The position numbers and the translations under genes are program-made. This document shows positions 33,785 to 34,038 of a stretch of 34,038 bases of DNA, one piece after another; the first letter of the stretch is position 1; each line of letters opens with the position of its first letter. The DNA is from Evansella caseinilytica (lineage in GTDB: Bacteria > Bacillota > Bacilli > Bacillales > Salisediminibacteriaceae): NCBI RefSeq assembly GCF_900107275.1, contig NZ_FNPI01000031.1:1-34038 (forward strand), written 5' to 3'. The notes beneath the pieces were generated by a model. It saw only the letters and a list, made by a program, of their open reading frames with translations, was not told the DNA's origin and made no database searches.

Positions 33785-34038
33785 GTGAGCGAACTTTATA
33801 AAACCCTGCAAAAAAAGCGGACTACCGCCTTCATTTATACGGACTATTGCATAGAAGAGTGCGGTGCGGAGATGAGAGAGTAGCAGTATTATAAAGATAG
33901 AGAAAACGTTTTTTTGTGACAGCTTAAGACACGACTTCAAGAAAGTGATACTACGTCAAGAAAATAGACACAGATTTTCTACCGCGCTTTCGCTTGGTGG
34001 CTTTCATAAAAAAGTTTAAAGAAGAGCATTTTAAACCT

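Overview
The window looks like the chromosome of a member of the Bacillaceae (low-to-middle GC Firmicutes). The reasons are a tRNA array packed behind a 5S rRNA gene in the Bacillus trnB style (Ala-Met-Ile2-Ser and so on), hom-thrC-thrB, a nas/nir cluster, a YhfW-type Rieske flavoprotein, an LplABC-type importer with YesM/YesN-like regulators, and AGGAGG-type ribosome binding sites with several TTG and GTG starts. The genus cannot be told from the sequence alone.

Layout. Positions 1-3510 hold the 3' end of an rRNA operon and 19 intact tRNA genes. Four of them (Ala, fMet, Gly-TCC, Lys) are preceded by truncated 5' copies of themselves joined to a conserved non-coding core that begins ACGAG and contains a CGAG-TTGT-YTCG hairpin. 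At fMet this unit is repeated four times in tandem. There is also a decayed tRNA-Thr. A tyrosine recombinase behind a consensus promoter follows (3740-4588), then an unrecognised HELFH protein (4880-6079). From 6471 to 13913, all on the minus strand, lies narK-nirB-nirD-nasC-sumT: nitrate uptake, reduction to nitrite and then ammonium, and synthesis of the siroheme precursor. From 14207 to 17462 (minus) lies hom-thrC-thrB, translationally coupled by ATGA overlaps, with a good promoter and a very long terminator hairpin.

Positions 17463-19997 are gene-poor: a decayed Rpn-like nuclease gene, two small two-helix membrane proteins and scattered repeats. An M20 amidohydrolase and a YhfW-like FAD/Rieske oxidoreductase follow on the minus strand; the latter is bracketed by two copies of a GTGCCAGGCAC palindrome. 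The plus strand from 23474 carries two LplB/LplC-type permeases and a lipoprotein solute-binding protein, then a 52-bp degenerate tandem repeat array, then a two-component system (28123-30697) that probably controls the importer. A thiolase (30874-32031), about 1 kb of non-coding DNA with a small broken reading frame, and a ComA-like response regulator close the window.

The most unusual feature is the tRNA-embedded repeat family. In all four tRNA genes the junction falls in a hairpin loop of the tRNA (D-loop three times, anticodon loop once), and a complete tRNA is always restored downstream. A tyrosine recombinase gene sits at the end of the array. How the units spread is unknown; the proposals here are inference.
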